A stretch of DNA of 64,000 nucleotides from Cyclobacteriaceae bacterium (GCA_019638255.1 JAHBUD010000001.1:186001-250000); one strand, 5' to 3'; shown: positions 37,318 to 46,041, numbered from the stretch's first letter. Made by a program: numbers and translations. Notes: generated by a model not told the origin, from the letters alone.

Positions 37318-38550
37318 TTACTTGATTTTATATAAACCATACCTGATTTTATCTTCAACGTCATGCTTTTCTGGCAGATAGGCAAAATGAATTCCTTCCT
37401 CTGAAAGAAAATACATGTCGGATTGATAAGTTCGAGGTGGCAATAGAAACTCGCCCACTTTTCTGAAATTACTATCCAAAATGATAATTGTTTCATCCCG
37501 TTGTGACCGCAATTTTGCGTTAGCATACTGTTCATCAGAAAGTGGCAGGTAAGCGAAGCGATAGTAGAGATCGTTGAATGAGTCAAAGACTATCCTTCCA
37601 AATTGAGGGGTCGTGAAATCATATTTTTCCAAACTTGGAATCGGGGCTGTTTCATTAGTAAACTTTTTAATTGAAAATGGTTCGATGGTCTTAAAATGTT
37701 TACTGCTGGCATATACAGTACTGCGTTGCCCCCCAGACAAATTAAGTTGGTGTATAAAGGGGTCTGCAGAAAAAGAACCGATGATAGTCTTAGTTAATGG
37801 ATTATACGTGCAGTAAATACTGTATTGCCACCCTCCCCATGTCCCTAAATTATATAGCTCGGGCCTATACATCTCCAGTCCAACCTGCTTTGTATCCATT
37901 TTAACAGTAATTAATCCGGCAACTGTGGTGTGGTCTTCAATGTTGAAACTAATCCGGTGACCTGTAAGGTACATTGTTCCATCAACTACCATAATGGGCT
38001 TATTTGTGTTCACGTGTAGTGCTCCAATCCCACTTAGCTCGTAAGGCAAGGGAATTTCGTACTTTTGTAAAATCTCACCCTTTGAGTTAACCAGAAAGAC
38101 TAAATTATCATCACTGTTTGCTATTACAATACTGTCTGGCGAAATAAAGTAATGAGCAAGATAATGCGGGTCTCCACCAACACCGTTTGGGCCTTCATGC
38201 TGTAGTTCGATTTTATTCAGAAATTTGCGCTCAGAATACGAGTAAATGTATAATTCACGATTATAGGGATTGATAAAGGTGTAATATCGAACCGAGTTAA
38301 AATTTGGAGCATGAATAGACCTGGTAACTAATGGTGTTACGCTATCCAAAGAGAAAACCACATCAGTTACATATGTGAGAGTCTTCACGTCTTCAAATAA
38401 TGCTGAGTTTTCGTCTTGATAATATGTATTTAAACGTGCTTGTTCTCCTGTTGACGGACTAGAACAATGGAATAAAATAGCACTGATGAAAGTCAGGAGA
38501 ATGGTTGTGAATTGTTTATATCGGTTGTAAAAGTGTAGCGTGTATAGCAT
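37318..38550 (-). CDS. 6-bladed beta-propeller protein, DUF4221/TolB-like (cassette A)
   Basis: A 410-residue exported protein with a signal near residues 12-29 (FTTILLTFISAILFHC); the Cys is a possible lipid site although the His before it is unusual. It shares repeated features with the propellers of cassettes C and D: LELHQF-type blades, here FLNKIELQHEGPNGVGG near residue 120, SPDSIVIANSDDNLVFLVNS, and a C-terminal DLYYRFAYLP followed by ETIIILDSNFRKVGEF. These suggest a Bacteroidota-specific propeller lipoprotein family of unknown function. It follows the peptide gene by 65 nt. It could be a periplasmic receptor or surface partner of the peptide. Confidence 0.7.
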   Translation of the reverse strand: MLYTLHFYNRYKQFTTILLTFISAILFHCSSPSTGEQARLNTYYQDENSALFEDVKTLTYVTDVVFSLDSVTPLVTRSIHAPNFNSVRYYTFINPYNRELYIYSYSERKFLNKIELQHEGPNGVGGDPHYLAHYFISPDSIVIANSDDNLVFLVNSKGEILQKYEIPLPYELSGIGALHVNTNKPIMVVDGTMYLTGHRISFNIEDHTTVAGLITVKMDTKQVGLEMYRPELYNLGTWGGWQYSIYCTYNPLTKTIIGSFSADPFIHQLNLSGGQRSTVYASSKHFKTIEPFSIKKFTNETAPIPSLEKYDFTTPQFGRIVFDSFNDLYYRFAYLPLSDEQYANAKLRSQRDETIIILDSNFRKVGEFLLPPRTYQSDMYFLSEEGIHFAYLPEKHDVEDKIRYGLYKIK

Positions 38551-38615
38551 AACTGTATTATGGTCTAAAGTTGGGGGATTTCTCCCCTAACTTTACTAAA
38601 GGTTACATTTGATAA

Positions 38616-38816
38616 CTATGATTCCTCCTCTTCATTATTTCTGTTCCCGCAGCATTTCGAACCGGTATCGTTACCGCTACTGCACCAGTTACTATAACAC
38701 AACTTAGTGTTTTGCAAATACTGGCACTCGTAACAAGCTGCACTTGACTTCAGTGAAGCAGTGGTAACAAAAAGAATAACAGAGAATGCCATTAAAAACC
38801 ATTTAATGTGTTTCAT
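38616..38816 (-). CDS. Sec-exported cysteine-rich peptide A (66 aa)
   Basis: A small precursor with signal peptide HIKWFLMAFSVILFVTTAS then LKSSA, an AxA-type cleavage site. The mature part of ~40 residues begins ACYECQYLQNTKLC and has six Cys, including a C-terminal CC, then an acidic tail NNEEEES. A GAGGT immediately precedes the ATG. It is the first gene of cassette A and is transcribed from the shared-leader promoter region. The even Cys number and export suggest a disulfide-bonded peptide. It resembles in layout the NVEALA-type small peptides of Bacteroidota, but the sequence motif is not present. Confidence 0.65.
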   Translation of the reverse strand: MKHIKWFLMAFSVILFVTTASLKSSAACYECQYLQNTKLCYSNWCSSGNDTGSKCCGNRNNEEEES

Positions 38817-38869
38817 ACCTCAATAAATTTAAAATAAACAGAAAGACTTCACCTCCTCCGGAGTTCTTC

Positions 38870-38901
38870 CACCAACTGCCCTCTCGGGCGACCGGCCGGT
38901 G
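38870..38901 (-). ncRNA. Leader hairpin A with GNRA loop
   Basis: The 32-nt element has an outer CACC/GGTG stem and an inner GCCC-GAGA-GGGC hairpin when read on the minus strand. The copies in leaders B and C have GTCC/GGAC, a C-G to U-A change that keeps pairing. It lies in the 5' leader of peptide A, upstream of a CTCCGGAGG segment. Confidence 0.6.
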
Positions 38902-38991
38902 AAGTGTGCAAAGGGTGAATTGTTAAGTGAAGTAATAACGCTTAGTGTTATTGCGCAAATTAATTTCCTGAAATAAAGTACACGATCCAGC

Positions 38992-39008
38992 GTGCAGTTT
39001 TTCTGCAC
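38992..39008. promoter_or_regulatory. Island palindrome, site A
   Basis: GTGCAG-N5-CTGCAC with a TTTTT spacer on the plus strand, about 175 nt upstream of peptide A. It is one of four such sites, one before each minus-strand unit of the island. A dimeric regulator operator is the simplest reading. Confidence 0.6.
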
Positions 39009-39046
39009 TGTAAATTTCACGAAGTTGGTTTTTTGAGCCTATTCTA

Positions 39047-39064
39047 ACACACACACACACACAC
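39047..39064. repeat. (AC)9 microsatellite
   Basis: Nine AC units lie in the upstream block of cassette A. The homologous position in block B holds 13 units, so the tract length has changed since the duplication. Confidence 0.95.
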
Positions 39065-39114
39065 GAAAAAATTGTTGAAAACCGGGGGAAACCTTACACA
39101 GCCTCATAAATGCT

Positions 39115-39324
39115 TCAATTCCGCGGTGCAAGGAACAAGCGTATTTCCTCAAATGCATTTGCCAGATTTGGAGTATTCAAATAGGTGTATTTCTTAGGCT
39201 TTGAATCCTCAAAGAAAAACACCACAGGTTTAAAGCTCACCACTTCATACCTTACCAAATCACTACGGTAATCTTTAATCACGGTGGGATCAGAAAACAA
39301 ACGTTCTACTGCCCTTAGCTTCAT
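39115..39324 (-). CDS. Small hypothetical protein after propeller B
   Basis: A 69-residue frame from an ATG at 39324; a TTG nine codons upstream would give 78. I do not recognise it. It starts KLRAVERLFSDPTVIKDY, contains RYEVVSFKPVVFFFE and ends NAFEEIRLFLAPRN. There is no signal peptide or Cys, unlike the other cassette proteins. It occupies the place taken by the thioredoxin-like gene in cassettes A and D but shows no clear similarity to it. It may be a remnant or a cytoplasmic accessory. Confidence 0.35.
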   Translation of the reverse strand: MKLRAVERLFSDPTVIKDYRSDLVRYEVVSFKPVVFFFEDSKPKKYTYLNTPNLANAFEEIRLFLAPRN

Positions 39325-39477
39325 GCTTTTTTTGTCAGAACTTTGGGTCAATACAATTTTAAGTTTTCATGAATACTGGCTGGTTACCCTGGGACTGTCT
39401 CTTTACAACCGTTCCTTAAGAAGGATGAATCTATCTGTTTTTGAGTAGGATGGATCACATTAAGTTAAGCGCCCGGT

Positions 39478-40620
39478 TTATTTTGGTTGGTTTCCCGGAA
39501 TTTTCAGTCTCCCAAAAACCATTATATCGCTTTCAGACAAGGTATCGGGTAACCACTTCGATACGTGTTGACGTTTCTGCACCAATTCGCCCGGCATAAA
39601 GGCAATAAATTGATCTCTTCCCAGCAGGCTTACAAAAAAATGCAACTTGACATCATCGAATGAAGTTGTAAAAAAAATGTCATCTATTATACGTGAAAAT
39701 GTTAAACTCTGACCGCTACTACGGCTGTACACAGACGACAAAAAATCACCGGATTTCTCAAAACTAAAAAGGAAAAAACTGTCATTTGTCAAGAACTTAA
39801 AATGCCGAAAAGCGTACTCTTGCTTTCGGAGTTTGGTAACAAAATCATACGCGTTGTCGAATTCTGCAGTTTGATAGAATTTATCCGGCAAACTCCACTT
39901 GCCATAGTCGATATAATAAACCGGCCGCACACCTCTTCCTTCTACCTTGTATAATTCATTGATGGCACTATCCCAAAAGAAAACCGCATCGGTCGATTCA
40001 GGGAAATGATAGGTCGTGAGAAAATTAAAATACCGCCTTTGTTTATCGAGTACAGGTAGCAAATCGTTAAACACGGTAGCCCGTGGAAGATCATAAAACA
40101 CAACCTTACCACGGTTGTGTTCCGTAACTTCATTGCCGGTATATAAGATAACCTTTTCACGAGTCAGCATTTTGATTGATTGTGCAAAAACCGGAATCCT
40201 GAATTCTTTCTGCCATTCTAAGTCTTCATTAAACTGATGTACCTTCTTTGCGTCCCGATCCAACACATAGATATTGTTATCGAATAAACAAATACTGGTA
40301 ATCTGATGTAATCGAAAATTTGGATGTAGCTGTCTAACGATCCTCCCACCCCCTGACAACAATGAAACCGTTGACGGTGCCGCAGAATGTATCACCAATT
40401 TATCGCCCAACGGCCAAACATGCCGGATATCACCCAAAGGGCTTGTGGTATCAGTGTCTAACACAAGAATCGAATCAATCTCCACAAGCTCGCTTAGTAA
40501 AAGTTCTGACCGAAAATTCTCGCTTGCACGAATACGTATAAGATCGTCCGGCTTACTTTCCTTTTCCATGCAACTGCTAAATAATAAGAATAGGAATACT
40601 ATGGAAAAGTATTTACACAT
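39478..40620 (-). CDS. 6-bladed beta-propeller lipoprotein (cassette B)
   Basis: A 380-residue lipoprotein from the ATG at 40620. The 32 residues encoded upstream in the same frame do not form a signal. The signal is KYFSIVFLFLLFSSC, followed by MEKESKPDD. It belongs to the common Bacteroidota 6-bladed propeller type: LVEIDSILVLDTDTTSPLGD, GGGRIVRQLHPNF and LFDNNIYVLDRDAKKVHQF are blade-like repeats. It differs from the propellers of cassettes A, C and D, lacking the EGPNG and YYRF motifs. It is paired with peptide B, 74 nt upstream. Its function is unknown. Confidence 0.7.
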   Translation of the reverse strand: MCKYFSIVFLFLLFSSCMEKESKPDDLIRIRASENFRSELLLSELVEIDSILVLDTDTTSPLGDIRHVWPLGDKLVIHSAAPSTVSLLSGGGRIVRQLHPNFRLHQITSICLFDNNIYVLDRDAKKVHQFNEDLEWQKEFRIPVFAQSIKMLTREKVILYTGNEVTEHNRGKVVFYDLPRATVFNDLLPVLDKQRRYFNFLTTYHFPESTDAVFFWDSAINELYKVEGRGVRPVYYIDYGKWSLPDKFYQTAEFDNAYDFVTKLRKQEYAFRHFKFLTNDSFFLFSFEKSGDFLSSVYSRSSGQSLTFSRIIDDIFFTTSFDDVKLHFFVSLLGRDQFIAFMPGELVQKRQHVSKWLPDTLSESDIMVFGRLKIPGNQPK

Positions 40621-40694
40621 AAAGCATACTGTTTGGTAGAAGCTATGAATAACAATACGGGAGATGATCTCCCGTATTAAAAACCCAGCTAATG

Positions 40695-40889
40695 CTACTG
40701 AATGTTTGCGGAACATTTAATTGCAGCACAATCATTTGTGCCAGCCGCACAACAAAACTTTGTTCCCTCTGCATTCCCCATGAGTGTTCCTTTATCCCCG
40801 CTCGCGGAAACTGCGACTGAAGAGAATGTAAAAATAGAGACTGTAATAACCAGAACACCAAAACCACAAAATTTAACCAACTTTTTCAT
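40695..40889 (-). CDS. Sec-exported cysteine-containing peptide B (64 aa)
   Basis: From the ATG at 40889, which begins KKLVKFCGFGVLVITVSIFT, a clear signal, with cleavage expected after VAVSA. Upstream in-frame residues fall in the conserved non-coding leader. The mature part of ~35 residues is SGDKGTLMGNAEGTKFCC followed by AAGTNDCAAIKCSANIQ, with four Cys. It opens cassette B and is followed by the propeller lipoprotein. It has fewer Cys and more Gly/Ala than peptides A, C and D, so the peptides have diverged strongly while their leaders stayed similar. Confidence 0.6.
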   Translation of the reverse strand: MKKLVKFCGFGVLVITVSIFTFSSVAVSASGDKGTLMGNAEGTKFCCAAGTNDCAAIKCSANIQ

Positions 40890-40934
40890 AGTGTTATCAA
40901 TATTTTTCTTCAACCACCCCCTCCGGAGCCTCCT

Positions 40935-40966
40935 CACCAACTGTCCTCTCGGACGACCGGCAGGTG
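40935..40966 (-). ncRNA. Leader hairpin B with GNRA loop
   Basis: The 32-nt element matches hairpin A: outer CACC/GGTG stem and inner GTCC-GAGA-GGAC on the minus strand. The inner pair differs from copy A by a compensatory C-G to U-A change. It is in the leader of peptide B, about 45 nt before the ATG. Confidence 0.6.
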
Positions 40967-41056
40967 AAGTATGCATGGGTGAATTGTTAAACGAATGTAC
41001 TAACCCTATGTGTTAACGCGCAACTGAATTTTTCAACATAAGGCACATGCTTCAGT

Positions 41057-41073
41057 GTGCAGTTTTTCTGCAC
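41057..41073. promoter_or_regulatory. Island palindrome, site B
   Basis: GTGCAG-N5-CTGCAC, identical to site A including the TTTTT spacer. It lies between divergent cassette B and RND permease 1, so it could control either or both. Confidence 0.6.
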
Positions 41074-41111
41074 TGTAAATTTCACGAAGTTGGTTTTTTG
41101 AGCCTATTCTA

Positions 41112-41137
41112 ACACACACACACACACACACACACAC
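41112..41137. repeat. (AC)13 microsatellite
   Basis: Thirteen AC units, against nine in the homologous block A. It lies 39 nt from the palindrome. Confidence 0.95.
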
Positions 41138-41236
41138 GAAAAAATTGTTGAAAACCGGGGTAAACCTTACATGCTTCTCCAAACTATTCTAACAAATCAG
41201 CAATAGCAAGCAATTTTATAACTTTATGAACAAGCC

Positions 41237-44200
41237 ATGTCCCCCTTCAAAACCATATTGCTGTTTGCCCTGTTGGCCGCTATTGGCTTTGCGTTTATAC
41301 CCCAACTGCCGGTTGATCTGCAACCCGATACCCGCTCACCCCAACTCACGGTATCGTATTCCTTACCCGATGCGCCACCCCAGGTGGTGGAGCAGGAAGC
41401 TACGGCTCCGCTCGAAAATGCCTTTGCTCAGATTAGTCAAATCAAATCGCTGTATTCCGTTTCAAATTATGAACAGGGAACTATAGAACTTACATTCGAC
41501 CGGGATGTGGACATGTCCTTCAAAAAATTTGAAGTGTCGTCTGTCATTCGCCAACTCTATCCCAAGCTGCATGCACAGGTAAGCTATCCTATAATTGAGC
41601 AACGCGGCCGTGCAGACAAACAGAAAAACCCGTTGCTCGTTTACCGTGTTAACGCCAACCTGGCACCCTTTCAAATACGAAAAACTGTTGACGATATTTT
41701 GGTAATGCCATTAGCCCAACGAAAGGGCATTCATGAAGTGAACGTGCGTGGCGCCAACGATATTCAACTGAGCATTGCTTACCATCCTGAACGGTTAACG
41801 CAGTACGGAATTTCTACCGCATCCATTACGGAAACACTGTCGAGAGAATTTGCTACCCGGTACCCGGGTGCATTGTTTCAGGGAGCCGGGCAAAAAATTC
41901 TGGCCAAGATTGAAAATCCCCTCATCGAAATACGGCAACTGGAAGAGGTGCTTATTGAAACCCGCAACGGCCCGCTGTTGCCTCTGAAAAAACTCGCACA
42001 CATTTACCAGGAAGAACAAACGCCCCGTCAATACTTCCGGATAAACGGATTAAACTCCATCACCGTAAGCCTCTATGCTGATGAGGGCGTAAACCGCCTG
42101 GTGCTCGCCAAAGAAATCAGGCAACACATTGCGCAACTCAGCCAACAATTGCCCCAGGGATTTGACGTACAGCTCGACTTAGATGATACCGAGTTTCTCA
42201 GTCGTGAAATCAATAAAAATATCTTCCGGTCTTCCATGTCCATCCTGATCCTGGCGCTCTTTATCCTGATCAGTTACCGCAGCAAAACCCATTTACTGAA
42301 TCTTTTTGCCGGCATCGTTGTAAGCCTGGGACTTACGGCATTGGTGGCCTACCTATTAAATATTTCTGTCCACTTGTATACCATTGCGGGTATTACCATT
42401 TCATTCGGGCTGTTGCTGGACAATGCCATTGTTGTTCTGGATCACCTGTACCGAAAGCAGGATCGCAAAATCGGGCGGGCCGTGCTGGGCGCAACCTTAA
42501 CCACGGTAATGGCCCTGTTGCTGGTTTTCTTTTTGCCGGAAGAAGAACGAAAAAACCTGCGTGAGTTCAGCATTATTGTAGCCACAGCTTTGACCTGCTC
42601 GGTACTTACAGCGCTTTTTTTTACACCGGCTGTGTTTTCGCGTTCGGTCATCAACGTAAAAAAAACGGATCAACTATCGCTTACCCGGCTCCGGAAAAAA
42701 GTACGAGCACTTCGATTTTACGAACAACTCATTTTGCTGTTTGTCCGGTTCAGAAAAACATTCATCACACTGCTTATTCTTGCCTTCGGCCTGCCCATAT
42801 TCCTGCTCCCGTCAAAATGGGAAGGACAGACCTGGTACAACAACACCATCGGCAGCGACTTTTACCAGGAAACCCTTCGGCCGCATATCGACAGCTTTAC
42901 CGGTGGAGCACTCCGTCTTTTCGTGCGAAACGTGTATGAGCGCAGCGGCTACCGCGACCCCGAGCGTACACGCCTGTTCGTGTATGCTCAATTGCCCTAT
43001 GGGAATACCTTGGAGGAGATGAACCGCGTCATACAGGGAATGGAGAGCTATCTCTTAGGCATAGAAGGCATTGACCAATTTGTTGCCCAGGTTTTTTCAG
43101 GGCAACAAGCTTCACTAACCATTACCTTTCAAAAAAAATATGAACAAGGCTCGCTGCCGTTTATGATTAAGAGCCGCCTGATTGCCAAATCACTTGATTG
43201 GGGAGGCGTGAGCTGGAATATTTTTGGCGTGGGCCAGGGGTTCAGCAACAGTTCCTATGAAAGTCTGCCGGGTTTTCGGGTGGAGATGAAAGGCTACAAT
43301 TACCACACGCTGGAGCAACAGGCAAATCTGTTGGCTGAAAAACTACTGGTACACAAACGCATACAACACGTAAACACAAACGAACGGCTTGGCTGGGATG
43401 AGAAAAGCGCTGAACAGTTTGTATTGAAATTCGCTAACGATGGTGCCGGCATAAACCCAATGCACGTTGCACAAGCCCTGCACCAAAAAGCAGGAAAAGA
43501 TCAACCTGATTTTTACCTGTCGCTAAACAGCAAACAGCTGCCTGTATTCATAAAACCCGACCGTGAAGCTATACCCTCCTTGTATGCTCTAATGGAAGGA
43601 TACACCCAGGCAAGCGATAGCCTTTACCTCAAGCCCTCCACTTTTGCCAACCTAGTTAAAGAAAAAACCGTGAATGCCATTTATAAAAAAGACCGGCAAT
43701 ACATTCGCGTGGTAGGCTTTGAATATTATGGAAGCTACAAGTTTGGGAATGAATACTTAGACGCGAAGCTTGTTGAAATGAAAACGGAGATGCCGGTAGG
43801 CTATACCGCAAGCAAACTTACGTGGAGTTGGGACTGGAACAAAGTTAAACGCCAGTACAGCTTGTTAGCGATTTTATTAGTGGGCATCTATATTTTATGC
43901 GCAGTGTTATTCGAAAACCTGAAACAACCTTTTTATATAGTAGCTATGGTGCCGCTTTCTTTTATCGGGTTATTTCTGGCTTTTAGTTGGGGTGATTTTT
44001 ATTTTGACCAGGGCGGGTATGCCGCGTTCATCCTGTTGGGGGGACTTACCGTTAATGCGGCCGTGTTTGTGGTGAACGACCTGAACAACTCTCCTTGTAG
44101 AAATTATAGCCGTGCCGTTATTAAGGCCACCATAGGAAAAATGCGTCCCATTATCCTAACGGTGCTCTCCACCTGCCTGGGGCTTGTGCCTTTTTTGATT

Positions 44201-44320
44201 GGTGGGCAGCACGAGGTGTTTTGGTTTGCCCTGGCTATTGGGACTATTGGTGGACTGACTATGTCTATACTGTTGATGCTAGTTGTGTTGCCGGCTTTGT
44301 TGATGTCAAAAAGTGGTTAA
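41237..44320 (+). CDS. RND efflux permease 1
   Basis: A 1027-residue inner-membrane proton antiporter of the AcrB type. The N-terminal helix is followed by PQLPVDLQPDTRSPQLTVSY, the usual RND entry. The TM4 motif is SFGLLLDNAIVVLDHLYR, with Asp-Asn (near 394) instead of Asp-Asp. The C-terminal membrane half reads LVGIYILCAVLFENLKQPFY and LGGLTVNAAVFVVND. Permeases of this class take substrates from the periplasm or outer leaflet and need an adaptor and an outer-membrane channel. Only one adaptor (51526-52596) and no channel gene occur in the island. Its sequence differs greatly from RND permease 2, so the two may form a mixed pump. The substrate is not known; the nearby exported peptides are candidates. 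Confidence 0.88.
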   Translation: MSPFKTILLFALLAAIGFAFIPQLPVDLQPDTRSPQLTVSYSLPDAPPQVVEQEATAPLENAFAQISQIKSLYSVSNYEQGTIELTFDRDVDMSFKKFEVSSVIRQLYPKLHAQVSYPIIEQRGRADKQKNPLLVYRVNANLAPFQIRKTVDDILVMPLAQRKGIHEVNVRGANDIQLSIAYHPERLTQYGISTASITETLSREFATRYPGALFQGAGQKILAKIENPLIEIRQLEEVLIETRNGPLLPLKKLAHIYQEEQTPRQYFRINGLNSITVSLYADEGVNRLVLAKEIRQHIAQLSQQLPQGFDVQLDLDDTEFLSREINKNIFRSSMSILILALFILISYRSKTHLLNLFAGIVVSLGLTALVAYLLNISVHLYTIAGITISFGLLLDNAIVVLDHLYRKQDRKIGRAVLGATLTTVMALLLVFFLPEEERKNLREFSIIVATALTCSVLTALFFTPAVFSRSVINVKKTDQLSLTRLRKKVRALRFYEQLILLFVRFRKTFITLLILAFGLPIFLLPSKWEGQTWYNNTIGSDFYQETLRPHIDSFTGGALRLFVRNVYERSGYRDPERTRLFVYAQLPYGNTLEEMNRVIQGMESYLLGIEGIDQFVAQVFSGQQASLTITFQKKYEQGSLPFMIKSRLIAKSLDWGGVSWNIFGVGQGFSNSSYESLPGFRVEMKGYNYHTLEQQANLLAEKLLVHKRIQHVNTNERLGWDEKSAEQFVLKFANDGAGINPMHVAQALHQKAGKDQPDFYLSLNSKQLPVFIKPDREAIPSLYALMEGYTQASDSLYLKPSTFANLVKEKTVNAIYKKDRQYIRVVGFEYYGSYKFGNEYLDAKLVEMKTEMPVGYTASKLTWSWDWNKVKRQYSLLAILLVGIYILCAVLFENLKQPFYIVAMVPLSFIGLFLAFSWGDFYFDQGGYAAFILLGGLTVNAAVFVVNDLNNSPCRNYSRAVIKATIGKMRPIILTVLSTCLGLVPFLIGGQHEVFWFALAIGTIGGLTMSILLMLVVLPALLMSKSG

Positions 44321-44454
44321 TCAATGATGCTTCCTCTTTGTATCCTCTGGACGTTGTTATCCTCCTCTTTTATCTTGCACTTTGGTGAAAACACCAACTT
44401 GGGCTGCTGGTAATCTAAGGCAAATAGGATTAGTTTAAGGTAAGTGTTTGCCTG

Positions 44455-45657
44455 CTAATTTGTATGGAGTTCAAATAAAGTAAAACTCAGATAATCTTCT
44501 TCGTTGGTAGGATTATCCGGATGATTATTTGAAATATATAAACCTTTGAGACCAATGAAACTATTGGTAAAAACGTAATTCGAATTGTTTTCAAATGTCA
44601 CCTCTCCAATCTTTTTAAAATTCTTATCCAATAGTATGATTGAGAAATGTGGCGAATAGCTAATAGCCTTCTGCGGACTAACCCCAGAATCAGGGTCATT
44701 TCCAATCACTACAAACCGATAATAAATTTCTCTAAAGGGATCATACATAATACTCCAATAGCCCGATGTTTCACTAAAAAAACGAATATACTCATCAGTT
44801 GATGGCTCAAGACTTGGATAATACTTGAATTCTGAGAAATTACTGCTCCCGGCAAAATACTTGGTATACGCTATATGATCCTCGGTTACATAAAGATTGT
44901 GGTCACCAAAAAAGGAATAAATAAACTTACCATTGGCGTAAATCCGGCTTAAGCTTGGCTCAATGACACCTTTGCTCCAATAGTTCTCAGGATACGTAAA
45001 TGGTAAAAATCTTCCTGTTTTCTTAAGGGTATCAATTTCAAAACAAACCCGCTGTTTAGCCAACTTATTTCCTGCTTTTAAGTCGGTAAAACTGCCTTGA
45101 GCCATTGAAAAAAGGTACATTTTGTTCTCCGCTAGAATGAGTGGCGTATAAACGTGAGAAGCCATCAATGGAAAGGGTTCCATAAAAGGAAAGTCATCCA
45201 ACGCTGTATTCTTATATAAGGTCGTTTGTTTGACTTTTCCTTCATTGTCAACTAAATGTATTGCCCTGCGCATGGAGCCGATATAAATTGAATCTAATGT
45301 GTGAACATAAAAACCAGAAACCGGAGCAACTCCATTCGGGCCCTCTGCATCAAGCTCAATTGTTTTGACAAAAACTTGTTCCTCAATATCAAACTGATGA
45401 AGTTCAAGATTGGATGTATTCAAATAAAACAAGTATTGCTTTCCATCTGGATGAATGTACGGGAAAATATAGTTGCTTAAGTTACTGGTGCGTTTGTCAA
45501 TTTTCAGCTTCAGAAGATTATTTGATGGTTTCAGGATTGCCTGTAAATCACTTCCGGCCATTAGACTCGGTTGCGTGTTCTTTGTGTTACAACCATAAAT
45601 CAGCAAGAGTGTAATGCAACTGCAGACGCAGAGTAAGTGAATAAATTTTTCTCTCAT
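44455..45657 (-). CDS. 6-bladed beta-propeller lipoprotein, DUF4221/TolB-like (cassette C)
   Basis: A 400-residue lipoprotein with signal FIHLLCVCSCITLLLIYGC, the final Cys being the likely lipid site. It is a paralog of the cassette A and D propellers: QYLFYLNTSNLELHQFDIEE, VKTIELDAEGPNGVAP, HTLDSIYIGSMRRAIHLVDN, then EIYYRFVVIG and HFSIILLDKNFKKIGEV near the end. It follows peptide C by 66 nt. No thioredoxin-like gene follows it; the convergent RND permease 1 ends 134 nt further on. Its function is unknown. A peptide-binding or sensing role is inferred only from pairing. Confidence 0.7.
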   Translation of the reverse strand: MREKFIHLLCVCSCITLLLIYGCNTKNTQPSLMAGSDLQAILKPSNNLLKLKIDKRTSNLSNYIFPYIHPDGKQYLFYLNTSNLELHQFDIEEQVFVKTIELDAEGPNGVAPVSGFYVHTLDSIYIGSMRRAIHLVDNEGKVKQTTLYKNTALDDFPFMEPFPLMASHVYTPLILAENKMYLFSMAQGSFTDLKAGNKLAKQRVCFEIDTLKKTGRFLPFTYPENYWSKGVIEPSLSRIYANGKFIYSFFGDHNLYVTEDHIAYTKYFAGSSNFSEFKYYPSLEPSTDEYIRFFSETSGYWSIMYDPFREIYYRFVVIGNDPDSGVSPQKAISYSPHFSIILLDKNFKKIGEVTFENNSNYVFTNSFIGLKGLYISNNHPDNPTNEEDYLSFTLFELHTN

Positions 45658-45723
45658 CTAATGTGTGTTGGAGTTGTTTTAAATTCAGGCATCATTAGTT
45701 AATAAATGATGCCTGAAAAGAAG

Positions 45724-45921
45724 TTATTGGAGAACAGGTTTCGGAGGATTACAGTCTGATATTCCAGGACAACACGGGCCATAAGAGGAATTACAACACC
45801 ATTGAGGTGTAAAGCGTGCCTGACACTCCCCATCGGCTTTTACTTTTCCCGGCAACAAGGACAACAACGAGACAAATGCAGCAATTGTAGCAAGTGCCCC
45901 AACTTTTAGAAGGCTTTTCAT
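45724..45921 (-). CDS. Sec-exported cysteine-rich peptide C (65 aa)
   Basis: From the ATG at 45921; a GTG nine codons earlier lies in the leader. The signal is KSLLKVGALATIAAFVSLLS then LLPGKVKA, with an AxA-like site. The mature part of ~27-30 residues is DGECQARFTPQWCCNSSYG followed by PCCPGISDCNPPKPVLQ. It has six Cys, including two CC pairs, and several Pro. The CC...CC pattern suggests a tightly disulfide-bonded peptide. It is preceded by leader hairpin C and palindrome C, just after the HTH gene. Confidence 0.65.
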   Translation of the reverse strand: MKSLLKVGALATIAAFVSLLSLLPGKVKADGECQARFTPQWCCNSSYGPCCPGISDCNPPKPVLQ

Positions 45922-45965
45922 TTTGTGTAGTATTAAATTTTTCTTCACCCTCTCCGGAGCCCCCT

Positions 45966-45997
45966 CACCAACTGTCCTTTCGGACGACCGGCTGGTG
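45966..45997 (-). ncRNA. Leader hairpin C with GNRA loop
   Basis: The third copy of the 32-nt element, with GTCC-GAAA-GGAC inside the CACC/GGTG stem. The loop changes from GAGA to GAAA and so stays GNRA. It lies about 45 nt upstream of peptide C. Confidence 0.6.
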
Positions 45998-46041
45998 AAA
46001 TGTGCAAGGGTGAATTGTTAAGTCTAAGGTAAACCGGTTAC

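Larger units (their letters stand above)
38870..39098 (-). repeat. Duplicated promoter-leader block, copy A
   Basis: This non-coding stretch between the small 39115 gene and peptide A matches the block at 40935-41171 upstream of peptide B. The order is leader hairpin, a divergent middle part, palindrome, AGTTGGTTTTTTGAGCC, an AC tract and a GTTGAAAACCGGGG segment. No gene is supported here; a GTG frame through the block is not conserved in the second copy. It probably drives cassette A. Confidence 0.8.
40935..41171 (-). repeat. Duplicated promoter-leader block, copy B
   Basis: Homologous to 38870-39098, with near identity from the palindrome through the AC tract to GTTGAAAACCGGGG and AAACCTTACA. 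The middle part between leader and palindrome is diverged. It marks duplication of a whole cassette control region. Confidence 0.8.
40890..41236. other. Divergent intergenic region between peptide B and RND permease 1
   Basis: This 347-bp stretch has no supported gene. It holds leader hairpin B, the palindrome site B, an (AC)13 tract and the GTTGAAAACCGGGG segment. The remaining 65 bp before the permease start are AT rich. Promoters for cassette B (minus) and possibly the permease (plus) must lie here. Confidence 0.7.

Noticed and set aside
38829..39020. A GTG-started 63-codon frame through control block A
   Set aside because: The homologous block B encodes a different, shorter frame after the first 11 codons. 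Conservation is at DNA/RNA level, so it is treated as a control region.
39047..41171. CRISPR array
   Set aside because: The repeats are simple AC tracts and two copies of a control block, with no regular spacers and no cas genes.
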